Shown piece after piece: positions 41,266 to 55,400 of a stretch of DNA of 64,000 nt (positions are counted from its first letter, which is position 1; each line of letters begins with the position of its first letter). The DNA is from Actinia tenebrosa. Its lineage: Eukaryota; Cnidaria; Anthozoa; Actiniaria; Actiniidae. The notes under the pieces were generated by a model. The model was not told where the DNA came from. It saw nothing but the letters and a program-made list of their open reading frames with translations, and made no database searches. The translations under genes and the position numbers were made by a program. The stretch is taken from assembly GCF_009602425.1 (NCBI RefSeq), contig NW_022261843.1:6178-70177 (forward strand). Reading direction: 5' to 3'.

Positions 41266-44200
41266 GTAGGCATTCCTCTACCTTGCTAATAGACCTCCTC
41301 GGCTCTGATGTAATGTTGTCCCATTTCAGACCACGTGTCATTCCCTAGAGTATCATTTCTTTTTTTAAGGATTGCGCTCGGTTGCACATGAGAAGACACA
41401 TGAATATTGATACAACTCAAACAAAGAATATTATTCTCAAGGTAATGACACGTGGTCTGAAATGGGACAACATTACGCTCGAGCGCTCCAGAGCAGAGGA
41501 GGTCTATTAGTCAGTGGCTAACAAACCCTTAACCTGCAACCCCAAGGGTTTTTCTCTGGGTTCTCCTGTTCTCGCCTTCCTTCACCATACCCAGCACGCT
41601 AAATTCTAATTCGTACTGTGAGCTAGACGTACTCAACCTAGACTGTTGACAGTCCCTCTTTTCCCTTCTAACTCAGTGGAGTCAATTTTTTCACCTACTG
41701 ACTTGGTCGCGTCAAACCAGAGGTTGTTTGACGGTTTTACAAAGTTATATATTATATTATATATATTGAATTATATAGATTTAGTGTTACCCTCTTGCAA
41801 AACCAGGGCAAATTGTTTAGTTGATTTATCTTTTCTTGGTAATCACTGTATGTGTTTTTATCAATAATAATGATAATAATGATAATAATGATGATGATGA
41901 CGATGATATGATGATGATGATGGTGGTGGGGATGATGATGTGATGGTGATGATGATGATGATACTAGTAGTAGTAAATAATGATGATGATGATGATGATG
42001 GTCATGATAATAATAGTAATCATGCGTTTTCATTCTATTTGCAGGCTGCTCTTGGTTGGTGGCCTAAAGCAGACGTACTGTACCCTAAATCACAGCAGAT
42101 CCGTGCAATATTCTTGGTACGGCGTGACTTTATTTTCTTTAATATCCTATTACACTTTTTACCAACCTAATCTTCTTTCCTTGCTTAATGTTTTTACAGC
42201 ACGTTCTGAATAAAATACGAACTGCTGAGCAAGAGGCACAGCAATCGAGACTAAGTCAGGTAGGAGCGTGATATTACGCAGTGGTAGCTGTGTGTTATTA
42301 GAGGAGCGGCGTTTACGTAACGTTTGTAGTCCTACTGTCCAATTACTGTCCAAACGGTGCTTTATATGGCATATATTTGCTTCTACTCGCGACATTCACT
42401 AGCAGCTAGCATAAATAGGAGCTCTGTATATCTTATTTCATTCAGTTCCCACCAAAGAATCCTAGTTATATAATCTCTTTATGTCGCACTTCCTGCTTCC
42501 CTCATAGCCATCGTGTCTTCCATTGCCCCTCCTTCCCTATCCCTATCCCTCACGATTCCTGTTCACCAATGCGCATTTTCATATAGCCTGCGTAGCAGCG
42601 CTTTGGGGAGAAAGGAGGGGGATTGGAGAGGAGGGAAGAGAAATGAGGTAATAAGAGAAATAAGGCGTAATGTTTTGCCCATTTCAGACCATGTGTCATT
42701 TCATTGAGAATAAGATTCTTTGTTTGAGTTGTATCCATATTCATGTGTCTTCTCATGTGCAACCGAGCGCAAACCTTAAACAAAGAAATGATACTCTAGG
42801 GAATGACACGTGTTGTGAAATGGGAAAACAGTGGTTTAGGTCTATTATCATACACATCCCCATCTCTTGTTTACCAAATATAAAATGGACTGTTGTATAT
42901 AAGTAGTATGCTATGGAATTTTGCGTGCCATCGTATGAATCTATGTTTGGTTCTTTTCAGATTTATAAAGTGAAAGAGATTCACAAAAGAGGTCATCGAG
43001 AGTCGGATGACATGCCCGCAGGAAGAAGAGACAAAGAGTTGTTATTGTGTCTGGTTAGGTTGTTCTACGCTGATCCTGTTTTTGCTTTCCACGTAAGTCA
43101 AATCCTACCACAGGATGACCAATGTACCTAATCCACTGCTTTCCCATTTCAGACCACTGCCATTCTCTTAAGAGTAACATTTTTTGTTTGAGTTGTATCC
43201 ATATTAATGTGTCTTCTCGCGTGCAACCGTTAAACAAAGAAATGGTACTCTAGGGAATGACACGTGGCCTGAAATGGGAAAACAGTGGATTAGCTCTATT
43301 CATGGTTTTGTAGCTTTTGTAACAAGATTAGATGGACCCTTCTCACACAACACCATAAGAAATAAAACCTTTTTTTAACGATGCGCAACCTCATCCTGGA
43401 GCGCTTGAATGCGAGGCCACGCGTGGGAAATCTATTGTTCCATTTAGCGTTGCTGCCGCGTGATAAAGGTCCATCATTTCCCTTCCCTTCCCTTCCCTTC
43501 CCTCTCGTCCTTTTCTACCTCTGTATTTCTTTCCTCTCCGTTTTCCCATAATTCCTAATCCCGTTAAGTTTCCGATTCCTCTCGTCCCTTTCCGTTCTAT
43601 TCTCCATTCATTCCCCGACACCTCGCCTTCCTTTCCATGCCTACTTATTAGTCAGGGAAAAATGCATGCCAAAAAGAGGAAAAAGAAATCCCCGTATTGA
43701 AATGATCTATTTTCAATCAAGGCTTCTTGTTATTGTTGCCGCAATTTAGTAAGGATTTGGTTGATTTCAGAACCAAGACACACCTGGTTGGGAAATCCAG
43801 AAGAGCTCGTCACAAATCATCATGGGTCTTGTTGATCTTGTCCTCAAAAAGTCCTCGTGTTTTGATATCAGAGAAGAAGCTGCCAAGGTATGTGCAATTC
43901 AAAAATAAAGCAATTTCTTTTTACTCGGGCTTTCAAAGAAATGCCCTAGGTATAAATTGGGCTTTATTTGCGTTCTGTCACAAATCACAGTTGCGTTCAA
44001 AGCGCATGGCAAGTTCTATGCGCGTGCGTAGTATGCGCCATAAGCATAAGCACATGGTCGAGCAATGGAGGAATTTTTCAAGGTTTCGTCAGAAGGATGA
44101 CAGTGTTCACGAAGAATTCTTTCGATTTTCTGCTATGAAGCCCGAGTTCACGCAGATATGCGTCTAGTTTGACTTTGAAAATTGTACGTAAGATTTGAAC

Positions 44201-44795
44201 CGTACCGTGACGGTGACGTCATCATTTTCGTAACGTGACTGTGTCGTGATGTTTGCATAGTCATTGTCTTTAAAGTGAATTTCATTTGACTCTGATATGC
44301 AAAGCATTGATTACTAACTTGAATGACTTGGTTTCAGACACTATATCGCTTCTTCCAAGCAGAAATCGTCGAAATGTGGAATCCTGTAGCACCTTTAGCC
44401 ACTTTCTGGGAGATTAGGTAATTAAGTGCACTATTGAAACTGTTCTGCACACAGATAAGTTGAATGGATTGTCAGTATCTCGGCGTTTATTGGATGATCT
44501 CTTTCCCACTTCTGTTGACCTAACTATTCAAACTTTATCATGTGACCAGAGAGACCACGTGATCATTCTCACCTTAAGTCTCTTAACAGTGGAAGGTATT
44601 TTGTCCTAATATGGTGTGGTATGATCACGTGACTTGTCTTCACTGTGCATCTCAATTGGATTAGCTATTTTGGAAATCGCATTTAAAAACTCCATTTTGG
44701 ATTTGTGCCATATGAATAAATATTACCGCCACCCGGTTAGCTCAGTTGGTAAGAGCGTCGGTCTGTTGTGCGGGAGGTCGTGGCTCAAGCCTCGG

Positions 44796-44834
<39 letters not shown>

Positions 44835-47800
44835 GGTGCTGCCTTTGTAATTACATCTGCAAATGGTTAGACCTTCAAGTCTTCTCGGACAAGGACTTAA
44901 AACCGTAGGCCCCGTCTGTCTTCACTATATAACCCTGTATAGGCGACGAAAAAGAACCACGATTTGAATGCAGAAAACAATGGACTAGTACTTGTTATTT
45001 ACCATATGCTGTTATATTGAATTACATTTTCTAGTTCCCACGTGTTCTTTGCCATCTGTGAAATACTCATCAATCATGGCTCACACAGCACTAGATTATT
45101 AAAATACCTGAAGGATCTTATTCGGTGTAAAAATGAATTCCTAAGTAGGCACAAGGTATGTGGTATGCATACTGGATGATATAATACATTTACTCTCCGC
45201 CTCCCCCTATGCCTCCCCCTCCGCCTCCCCCTCCTCCTTCCCCNAAAAGCACTCACACTCATAAATAATGCAGTTTATGGCATTTTAATCTTACTTTCGC
45301 CTTGCAAAAAGAAACTGCATGTGTATGATGTTTTCCCATTCCAGACCACGTGTCATTCCTTAGAGTATCATCTATTTGTTTAACGGTTGCACACGAGAAG
45401 ACACATGAATATGGTTAGAACTCAAACAAAAAATCTTATTCTCAAAAAAATGACACGTCGTCTGAAATAGGAAAGAATTACGCCCAATGTAAAGAAGTCT
45501 ATGGAACAGATCGGCGACAAAAACATCTAATGCCATGTTAAATGAAAATCTGTTCTGTGTTATTTGACAGGAACATGCATCTACTGGCTGCCACATACCA
45601 GTCTGTTCTCTGGCACACAATAAGCTTGAGGTGAGTCGTCGTGATTAACGTTGGCGTGCGTTATAAAAAAACACATACATCGGTTGCATCACAGAGTGCC
45701 TTGTTTTCACGAGCACCTGTTATCGGATACCATGTACCTTGATCATCAGTATCATGCATTATCTAACAACACACCCATCGGTTACGTCACACGGTGCTCT
45801 GTTTACGCAGCGCACACTCATCGCACACCCTATTTCTCGATCATCAGTATCATGAATTATCTGATAGCACACCCATCGGTTGCGTCACGCGGTGCTCTGT
45901 TTACAAAACGCGCACCTGTTATCGGACATCATATACCTTGATCATCAGTATCATACATTATCAGGCAACATGCTCACCGATGGAATTACAGTAGTACGTG
46001 CGTCTAATGCGTGCGCCAGCAAATATGCTCTTTTTTCCCTTCGTTCCCATTGGCTGTGTTATCTTTTGTAACCTGATTGATGTAATATTGGTCCTTTTCA
46101 AATCCCACTACTTACTTTTAACCTACTTTTTTCTCATTCTGGGCCTTGTTGTACGAAGGGGGGATAGTGCTATCCAATGGATAAATCTTATCCAATGAAA
46201 AAATTTATTGTATAATAGCGTCGACTTATCCACTGATAGCTTCTTGATTGGTCCTTTTCTCATTCTGAAACACAAACCGTTATGTTTTATCAGGAAGCAT
46301 TTCTCAGCTACTTATGGAGCTCAGACATCGAGGCAGCGTTGTTGGCTCTGTCGTGTTTCGGACACTTGTGTGAAGAGATGGACATCCTGCAAAGCTCAGA
46401 AAACCTTAACGAGCTTCACAACTCGGGTAACATGAATGTCATGACTGAACTGGCTGCTGAAGCAACGAGATTCACTGCAGGTAACGGGACAATGTTCTAC
46501 TCCATTCTTTATCCCTCCCTCTATAAACATCAACATTTGACCTGAGTTTTCTATATTCATTTGCTAGTGAACAATGTCATAGTAGGGTAAAGCTTAGTGT
46601 CAATATTCTCATATCGTAGGACGTGCTGCTCTTCAGAAGAAAATCATGGCATTGTTACGACAGTTTGACCGGCAAACACCAGGCAATGTACAGGTGAGTG
46701 ACTGAATGGTAAGGCTAGAAGGAGATGTAGAAAACCGACACATGCATGGTATACAGGATTCATAACCTTTAGTTTTAACCGTACCCTGAAGCAACCTCTG
46801 GTTTGACCAAAGCCAGGCCAAAGGTAACTCACAGATCGAACCCTGAAACAAACTCTGGGCTGATCAAAGTCAGGGCACGGATAACTCACAGTTGGAATTG
46901 AAATTTAGCATGTTAGGTTTTGCAGAGGGAGGAAAACTGGAGAACCCGAAGAAAAACCCTCCAATCAAGAGAGACACCAAACAAACTTTACTCATGGTGC
47001 GCAAAACCTCTATACTAAAGAGTATTTCTCTCGTAGGCCTGGGAAAACACCTACACGAGGTGGCAAAGACTTACATACGGACTGACGAACTATGGTAAAG
47101 AGGACAGTGGAAGTATGGCTGTCCAATACCTTTCGTCTGTACGCAAGAGAACTGGCTCTAGTTTGACGAGGTTGGCCACTAAAAATATTGAGGTCAGTAA
47201 ATTCTTTGGCTATGTACATTTTATTACTACGCTATGTTTTGAAATTGTTAAGAGGAATCGCTGCTTTTCTATGATCACCCAGTCCCTAAGGTTTTTGTTA
47301 GGAAACCTTATTAGGGTATGAACCTTTATCACAATCAATCAATCAATCAACCTTTATTAATGTGTCAATGTATTTAGTCTCAGAGACTAATTGGGGACAC
47401 AAATAAATCAATAAATGTATCTATACAATTACGAAAAAAAAAAAAAGAGAAATTAAGCTAAAATTGCATCTACTAATAATTTCTAAAAGCTATAATAATG
47501 AAATATAATTTAAAAAAAAAACCTAGAANNNNNNNNNNNNNNNNNNNNNNNNNNNNNNNNNNNNNNNNNNNNNNNNNNNNNNNNNNNNNNNNNNNNNNNN
47601 NNNNNNNNNNNNNNNNNNNNNNNNNNNNNNNNNNNNNNNNNNNNNNNNNNNNNNNNNNNNNNNNNNNNNNNNNNNNNNNNNNNNNNNNNNNNNNNNNNNN
47701 NNNNNNNNNNNNNNNNNNNNNNNNNNNNNNNNNNNNNNNNNNNNNNNNNNNNNNNNNNNNNNNNNNNNNNNNNNNNNNNNNNNNNNNNNNNNNNNNNNNN

Positions 47801-50800
47801 NNNNNNNNNNNNNNNNNNNNNNNNNNNNNNNNNNNNNNNNNNNTTTAACGGATGAAATGAAATTTTCTCAACTCTTTTTGTCCAAGATTGTAGCTATGAA
47901 TTACAAATTATGCACGAGTCACAGTTGTTGCTAATTAAGTCTGCAAGATTTTTACGCCCTATAACATTTTTAAAGGACTGGAGGCTCGGCCTTTCTTTCA
48001 CGCGGCACCCATGTTGACTGGAACAACAGATTTGCTCACGTGGCCACGCATTCAAGCGGTTCAGCAAGAGGTGACACGTGATTAAACAAAGGATTTGCGC
48101 TGAGTGACAAATGTCCATTTGGTTCTTTTGCAGGAGTCTTTGAATGAATGGACTTACATGACGGGATTCCTGTGTTCTCTAGGAGTGGTGTGCCTGACAA
48201 CACACCAGACAATCAGGTTAGGAAAAAGCCTTTGTAATTCCCTTGTTAGTGCTAATTTTTCTGTCTTTTTCCGTACGCTATGTCCTAAATAGGTCCTCTA
48301 AAACAGTACCACAATGCACTGCAAAGCCAACTAGACACAGTTTATGACTCGACCTCAGAAGGGCTAATGAGATGCTGTTACACTGATTTGTGCCGCAGTC
48401 ATGAAACCATGCAACTTGAGTGTTGTGTGTAGCAATAGACCAAATGCAAAACCTGCACCGATGTGAGGCTTAAGTTGTGAACAAAGGGATCTGGCACGAT
48501 TCGTGACTTTTGTATCACGCCAGATTGCTTTGAATCACGCCAGATCCCTTTGTCCACAACATAAGCTTCACATCGGTGTGAGTTTTGCATTTGGTCTATA
48601 ATAGCTTTAATAGACCCCTTGCATGTGACGTCAAAGCAGCTCCATTTGGGGGACAAAATAAGAGAATTCCAATCTCCTGAAAATTGGAAACCTATTGTTA
48701 CGTCCTCCAAATTGAGCTGCATTCCGACGTGTTGCAAGAGGTCTATACAAAATGTATCCGTGCGAGTGCAACCGAGAGTGTCGTAAATGGCAATTAGGAA
48801 TATCGTTATCATATTTTGATTTTTTCCCCCTTCGTTTCTTAGGAGATACAGCCGTGCATTACCATCAGCCGTACCGTCTGGCAGCACCGACACCCAGGGG
48901 AAAGACAACTCAAACGTAGCAAGGTCAGTGAACACGAGCTATCTATACTAGACTTGCGTCTGCTAATGCGCCACCTCTCATCACTGCGGTGGTGCCTGCC
49001 ACAAGTCTATGGCTGCTTATTTACGTGTGTCTTGCTTCGTTCTTGTTTTTCTTTATCCATTTTAAAAATCGTTTCTTTATCTCTGTAGATTTCTCAAAGA
49101 CATGCTTAGCCTTCTCGTCTGCAGTAACGAAAAACACGGAGCCAAGGTTTGTGAATTTGTGTGAATTTTCATACTCCTACAGCAGTTTTTGTTATTTTTG
49201 TTTTGTTTAATTAAATTTGAGCATGGACCATGGACCCAATGAGCGCTTCGCAAAGCTTGCAATAACTATAAACTCGGCATAATCTGCATTAATTTGTTTG
49301 TAGGTTTTTTTCTGTGCAATTACCGATCAGCGTAAAATATATTACATTTACAGACGCTGCATTTGTCATGGGGTTCCTGACTCGTACCATCACATTGAAT
49401 CGCTTAATGATGATTTTACCCTGGCTATTTGGTTTTTCGTTGGTAAATAGTGACCCATGTAAACTGGACTCTTTTCCCTGAACAAGTTTAAAGTTGCGCG
49501 CAGCACTTGCACTTTTTGTTCATCTGAGTCTTATGAGTTAAGCTTCATTAACTTAGACTCACTCCAGGTTTTTGTTGATCCAGATACGCAAGACTGTAAA
49601 CGAGCTGATCGGAACACAACTGAGTTCAACGTTGTACCCAATCCTATTTGAAGAAATCAAGAATGTCTTGAAGAAGTTTTTCAATGCTGGTGGTCAGGTG
49701 AGATTTTTAAAATATATTTTCACTATGGGAATTTGCTCACGAAGCCCTAGGCACGAAGGGAATAAGATGCTCAAATTCCATGGTGAGAATAGTTGAGGTA
49801 ACAACTATCTTTCGTGTAGTTAAGGGTTATAAAGGAATCTTGTTTTGTTTGTTTACAGGCCATTTTACAGGACACTAATACATTGTTCGTGGATCAGGTA
49901 AGCTGTCATAATAATGATGCACTCCTAAACCAGCACAATCACCAACACAAACATCATCGTTATTGCGCAATTGATTGTATTATCGTATGGAATTTGTGCA
50001 ATACAAGTAATAAACATGAATTATTATTATTATTATTATTATTATCAGCATCATCATCATCCTTATCACTCAACCACCACCACCTCTGTCACCATTCACA
50101 TTATTGCCATTATCAACATCAACATCACCACCACCAGCGCCATCATCATCATCATTATCATCAACATCATCACCGGCAATCAACGGCACTGCCATCGTCA
50201 TCATCATTATTGACAATGACAACTTCATCATCACCAACAAAAATGACATCAAAAACATCTTGCATCATCAGTAACAAATGACATCACCATCTTTATCATC
50301 AACGACAGCAACTAAAGTAACAACAACACCAACTACAACTACAACAGCAATACCAGCACACTACTATGATGCATCTAATCATGACCACAATTCAACATAA
50401 AGCATTACTGAGGGGGAAACGATTTTCATTTGATACTATACAAGCATTCTATAGTAACTGACAATATTGATGGTGGTTATAGGTGATCACTATCATGAGA
50501 CACATACTGGACAACAAGGGAAAGAAAGAGGGCTTCCAACCTGGAAGTATTGAGGCCATGATACTCACCTTAGTAAGGTAAAGAACACTTTACCATTAAT
50601 TCCTCGCTTGGTTGCTTTTTTATTGATAATGAATGGCGGTTTCTGTTATTTAATGGTTCATAAACGGTTCATAAACCAAGTTCACCCTGCGGTCGTCACA
50701 TGTGAATTGAGTTTGTTTGATGTGTTGTTCTCTCCTATGCTACGAGGGTTTTGTCTGGGTTCTCCGGTTTCCTCCCTCCGTAAAAATCAACATGTGAGTT

Positions 50801-52392
50801 GAGCGTTGTGTGCATAGAACATTAAATAAAGTGGTAGTGCGTGTGAGCGAAAGTGTCCCCAATTAGTGCGAAACGACTAGTAGTAGATTAGTAGAACGAC
50901 TAGACACTTAAATAAAGATATGTATTTTTATTTATTTATTTATTTTTACCATTTTCCCTTTCATCGTTAGATATGTTCGTAACCTACCACTGAGCTCTCA
51001 GTCACTTCAGATTAAGACAAAGCTCTGCAACCTTGTTGATTTGGTAAGACTCCTTTATACAGACTCCCTTGATACATGGTTCTAGTGAAAGAGAAAACCT
51101 GTTTTCCTTGCACAAGTTAACAGAAGACTTATACTTTTTTTTCTGTTTGAAGGTAATGACCAGAAGAGAGGAACTGCTCTTCCACCAAGAAATGAAGTTC
51201 AGAAACAAACTCGTTGAGTACTTAACCGATTGGGTTCTACACTCCAGTGACACGAGTGAACACATGCCAAAGGATTTGGTCTCATTATCTAGGTAAAATG
51301 AAAGACGAAAAGGTTGGCATAAATTTTGGCAAAAGAAAAACAGGGAAATGGAAACAGCGTTGTTAGTAGTGGAGTGATCAGTATTTTTTGAATTTTTTTT
51401 AATATCATTGTTGAATTAGTTTGGCCAGTCACTATAGATGCTGTCTTGGTAGTTGTTTGATGTTGTTGTTCAGTATTCTTCCAGATGTAAATTGTTATTT
51501 TTTGATTTTTTTTTTAATCATTGTTGAATTAGTTTGGCCAGTCACTTTAGATGCTGTCTTGGTAGTTGTTTGATGTTGTTGTTCAGTATTCTTCCACATG
51601 TAAACACAGGAAACCCGGCTATATTTTTTTGCTTCTTTTAGAAAAGTAACTTTGCTCTTTGTGGGTTTCCTGTGTCGTGATCGGTTTCCTATTACATAAG
51701 CTGTGATCAGATCTGCCCTGTGATCAGATTGGCGCTGTAAACTGATAGCCGATTAAATTCAAATCAATAACCGTTGGTAATGCACTCTATAGTAAACACT
51801 AGAGACTGCTTACTAGAAAGTGCGCTACACACCACAGGCAACCCATACGAAACAAAACACCAACGGTCGCGTACCCTGTGATGTAAATTGTTTCTTTGTG
51901 TCTATTAACGACATTAGTTGAACCAATTAAAGCACGCTTTATTATTGTTCAACCAATCAGAATGCTGGAATACGGCACTGTCATGGTTACCTTATGACGT
52001 GTCTACAACATACATTTTTCCAAAGTCTGCTCTATTGTCAAGAATAGATTTATTTGCACATCTCCAGTCTTCATATAAACATTTCATTTTTCTTCCTTTT
52101 TCTCAGTGAGCTTGATGCTGCTGTGATTCGTGCTATTGCATCCCTGTTGGCCAATCTTCCACTACAGCCGGAAGGTGTAGAAGCTGACATCGTTGAGGCC
52201 AAATCCCAGCTCTTTCTAAAGTAAGTGATTTCTAAGACACACCAAATGGGCCAATTTTTGCTCATCGTACCATTGTACAAGTAAGCTATTTTACATACGT
52301 CGTGATACGGAAAGATATGTAACCGCCACCCGGTTAGCTCAGTTGGTAAGAGCGTCGGTCTGTTTTGCGGGAGGTCGTGTTTGAAGCCTCGG

Positions 52393-52431
<39 letters not shown>

Positions 52432-55400
52432 GGTGCTGCCTTTGTAATAATATCTTCAAATGGTTAGACCTTCAAGTCTTCTCGGACAAGGACTTTAAAC
52501 CGTAGGCCCTGTCTCCTAACCCTTCCTAACCTACAGTAAAAATGGGGGACATAAAAGAACCACTGAGGACGTAAAAAGAAACCCTGGCAGTGACCAAACT
52601 CAGTGCCTACACTTCATTTTAACCATCTCTCATGCTTGTAAATTGCATAAAGCAATCTGTCATTCACAACTCCATGTAAAGCGCCTTTGATTATATCCAC
52701 ATATTAAAGGGCGCTATATAAATCATAAATCATAATCATAATCATAATCATAATATATACCCCTTGTATGTGACGTCAAAGCAGCTCAATTTAGAGGATG
52801 AAACAAAAGAATTTCAATCTCCTGAGATTTGGAAACCTATTGTTTTGCCCTCCAAATCGAGCTACGTTCCGACGTGCTGCAAGGGGTCTATTGTCCAGTC
52901 TAGTGTATAAGTATATAACACACTCCACAGTCAATACCACCACATTTAATATCTAGAAGTAGACCTTTCTTATGTTTACAAGTGGGATGCTCATACAGAT
53001 TGTCTGTCTGTCCAGGTACTTCACCTTATTTATGAATTGTCTGTCTGTCCAGGTACTTCACCTTATTTATGAGTTGTCTGTCTGTCCAGGTACTTCACCT
53101 TATTTATGAACCTAATGAGCCGATGTAAAGAACAATACATTGACTCCCAAGGCCGTGAAGGACAGCCATCGCTCTCAGCAGCACATTCCATTCATCAGAG
53201 TACCATCCTGGCGATGTCCAATCTACTGAACGCTAACATTGATACAGGGTTAATGTATGCTATAGGTGAGTATAGTATAGATAGACACCATAGCAAATGT
53301 ATGTAACTGATGTAAGATTTGTCTGTACGTTGTATTCAAGGCCTTGGTTATCATGAGGATCTACAAACGAGAGCAGTTTTCATGGAAGTCTTGACGAAGA
53401 TCTTACAGCAGGTTAGGTTTATCATAATGACGTTGCTCTTTCGAACTCATTTCCTATTCTTTGTTTGCACGTGACTTCTTCGTGCCAATAGGTCTCCAGC
53501 ATAATGACGTTTTATACCAACACTTCCAGAATACCTTTTGGTAGCTGTTTTGGTCTGCTAATTAACAAATAGACATCAGTTTTTTGTGTCTGTCCTCTTA
53601 TTGACGATAAATTGCGTCATCACATTGTCAAAGTAGTGTGGATTCACGAGGCGTAGCCAATAACAAAAACGATAAAAACTTCTCATTTTTAGTGATCAAA
53701 ACAACCAACGGAAAGAGCGCGCGCTCGTTGACGTCAGCTTTATCTGTCTGTCCTCTTATTGATGATAAAAAATAACCAATAACCAGATTTAAAAAAAGGA
53801 TTGTGATAGTTTACTGGTGTGAAGCGTCATTAATATTAGGGTTAGGATCTACGCTGGTGATACTTTACACCAAGATTTCTCATCAGCCTCCTTTGTTAAT
53901 ACATACCACCAATATGGCCGCCATGTCTTTGTCTTTTGACTCTTTGGGATTATTGCAAACCATCAACATGTAACGCTGTTACTTCATGGAAAACAGTCCT
54001 TTTATAAAATAACTGTTATGAATGACGCTACGCGTCGTGCTTCTCCTAACACTTCTCTCGTGTTCTGCCAACCCCCGCGTGCTTTATGACAGCACACAGC
54101 ACGCGCGCGCGTTTTCTATTTCTTCAATATAACACCACAATATAGCAATACATATTTAAAGTCTGGGTTTCAATAAGCTGATAAAGACTAAAAAGGTTGT
54201 TAAAAACACTGACCACCATATGCTGTCAACCAGAAAAGTCCATCCTGTTGAAAACTTCCGCTTTGATGAGCTTTCCGCACGAGACAGGGAATGACGTCAA
54301 GTGCAACCCAGCAATGGGAAGAACTTTCTTATTGAGATAACGACCTAACAAGCAGATTCTATTGTTGTTTAGGGAACAGAATTTGACAATCTAGCAGATA
54401 CAGTTCTGATGGACCGATTCGATAGACTGGTTGAGTTGGTGACAATGGCTGGTGAGAAGGGCGAATTGCCCATTACTATGGCACTAGCAAGTGTGGTTCC
54501 CTCACAACAACTGGTAAGAGTAGTAAAACCTACCCGATGATCTACCCGATAATTGGAAAAGATAACTAGCTAAAAACTTGTGTGAGCTGCGTCGGTGTTT
54601 CTAATGAAACTGTAATAATAAAAAGATGAATTATAAATCGTGAAAAGATGAAAAAACGGTTTAAAAGCTCTTTTACTCCGGCGAAGGACTAGCGTCCGAA
54701 ACGTCAGTTTTTTCATCTCTTCACGGTGTATAATTTACTTATTTATCATTACCCGATAACAAAGTCATATTGTAAGGGGAATTGGGAGGGGTAGGGGGAT
54801 TCTGCAAGCTCGTAGCCATACTGTTGCCATGCGGTTACCGTACCGCGTAGTTAATCAGTTACGGTTTTTTCCTTGGCCATAGAGGCTTTGCACCATCACG
54901 TAATGGCAGCCATGCCAGCAGGCAGGAACAATTGAATCTGATCTAAGCTAATTTACATGAGAATTTAGTTTCCTAGGAGAAAATAACTTGTTGTGCCTCC
55001 TGTCATGGCTGTCATGACGTGATTATGCAAAGCCTCTATCCCGAGGTTGAGAATAAATTTGAATGAGTTGGCATTGCAGTGCATCGTGGGACTATCTTAT
55101 GGGGAAATTTCCAAGATGGCGTCTATTTCTTCCCCTAAAACAGCCCCACAATGCACTGCAATTCCATGTCGACCCAGTCTTTCCTCAACCTCGGAAGGAC
55201 TAATAAGTGTGATACTACCGTAAAACCGCGGTTATGGGCCCTGGGCTTATGTTCACTTGTGAAGGTATATGATGGGCTTGTGAGGATATTTATCATTTTC
55301 ACTCATCAAATTTGTTGTTTTTGGTTAGGATGAATTAGCTAAGGTTTTGGTGACTCTGTTTGAAGATAGACACATGCTTCCTCAGCTACTCAAAAACATC

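Noticed and set aside
43727-44167. 146-codon plus-strand frame
   Set aside because: It overlaps NF1 exon 16 (43771-43887) in a different frame and continues into intron sequence with no motif.
44735-44800. tRNA gene
   Set aside because: Good A/B boxes, but the same head plus ~200-400 bp of body recurs at 52.3 kb and in part at 63.6 kb, so it is a SINE.
53016-53089. Additional NF1 micro-exon in the repeated acceptor region
   Set aside because: Reading from the first acceptor shifts frame and meets a stop; the copies are better explained as tandem duplication of the splice site.
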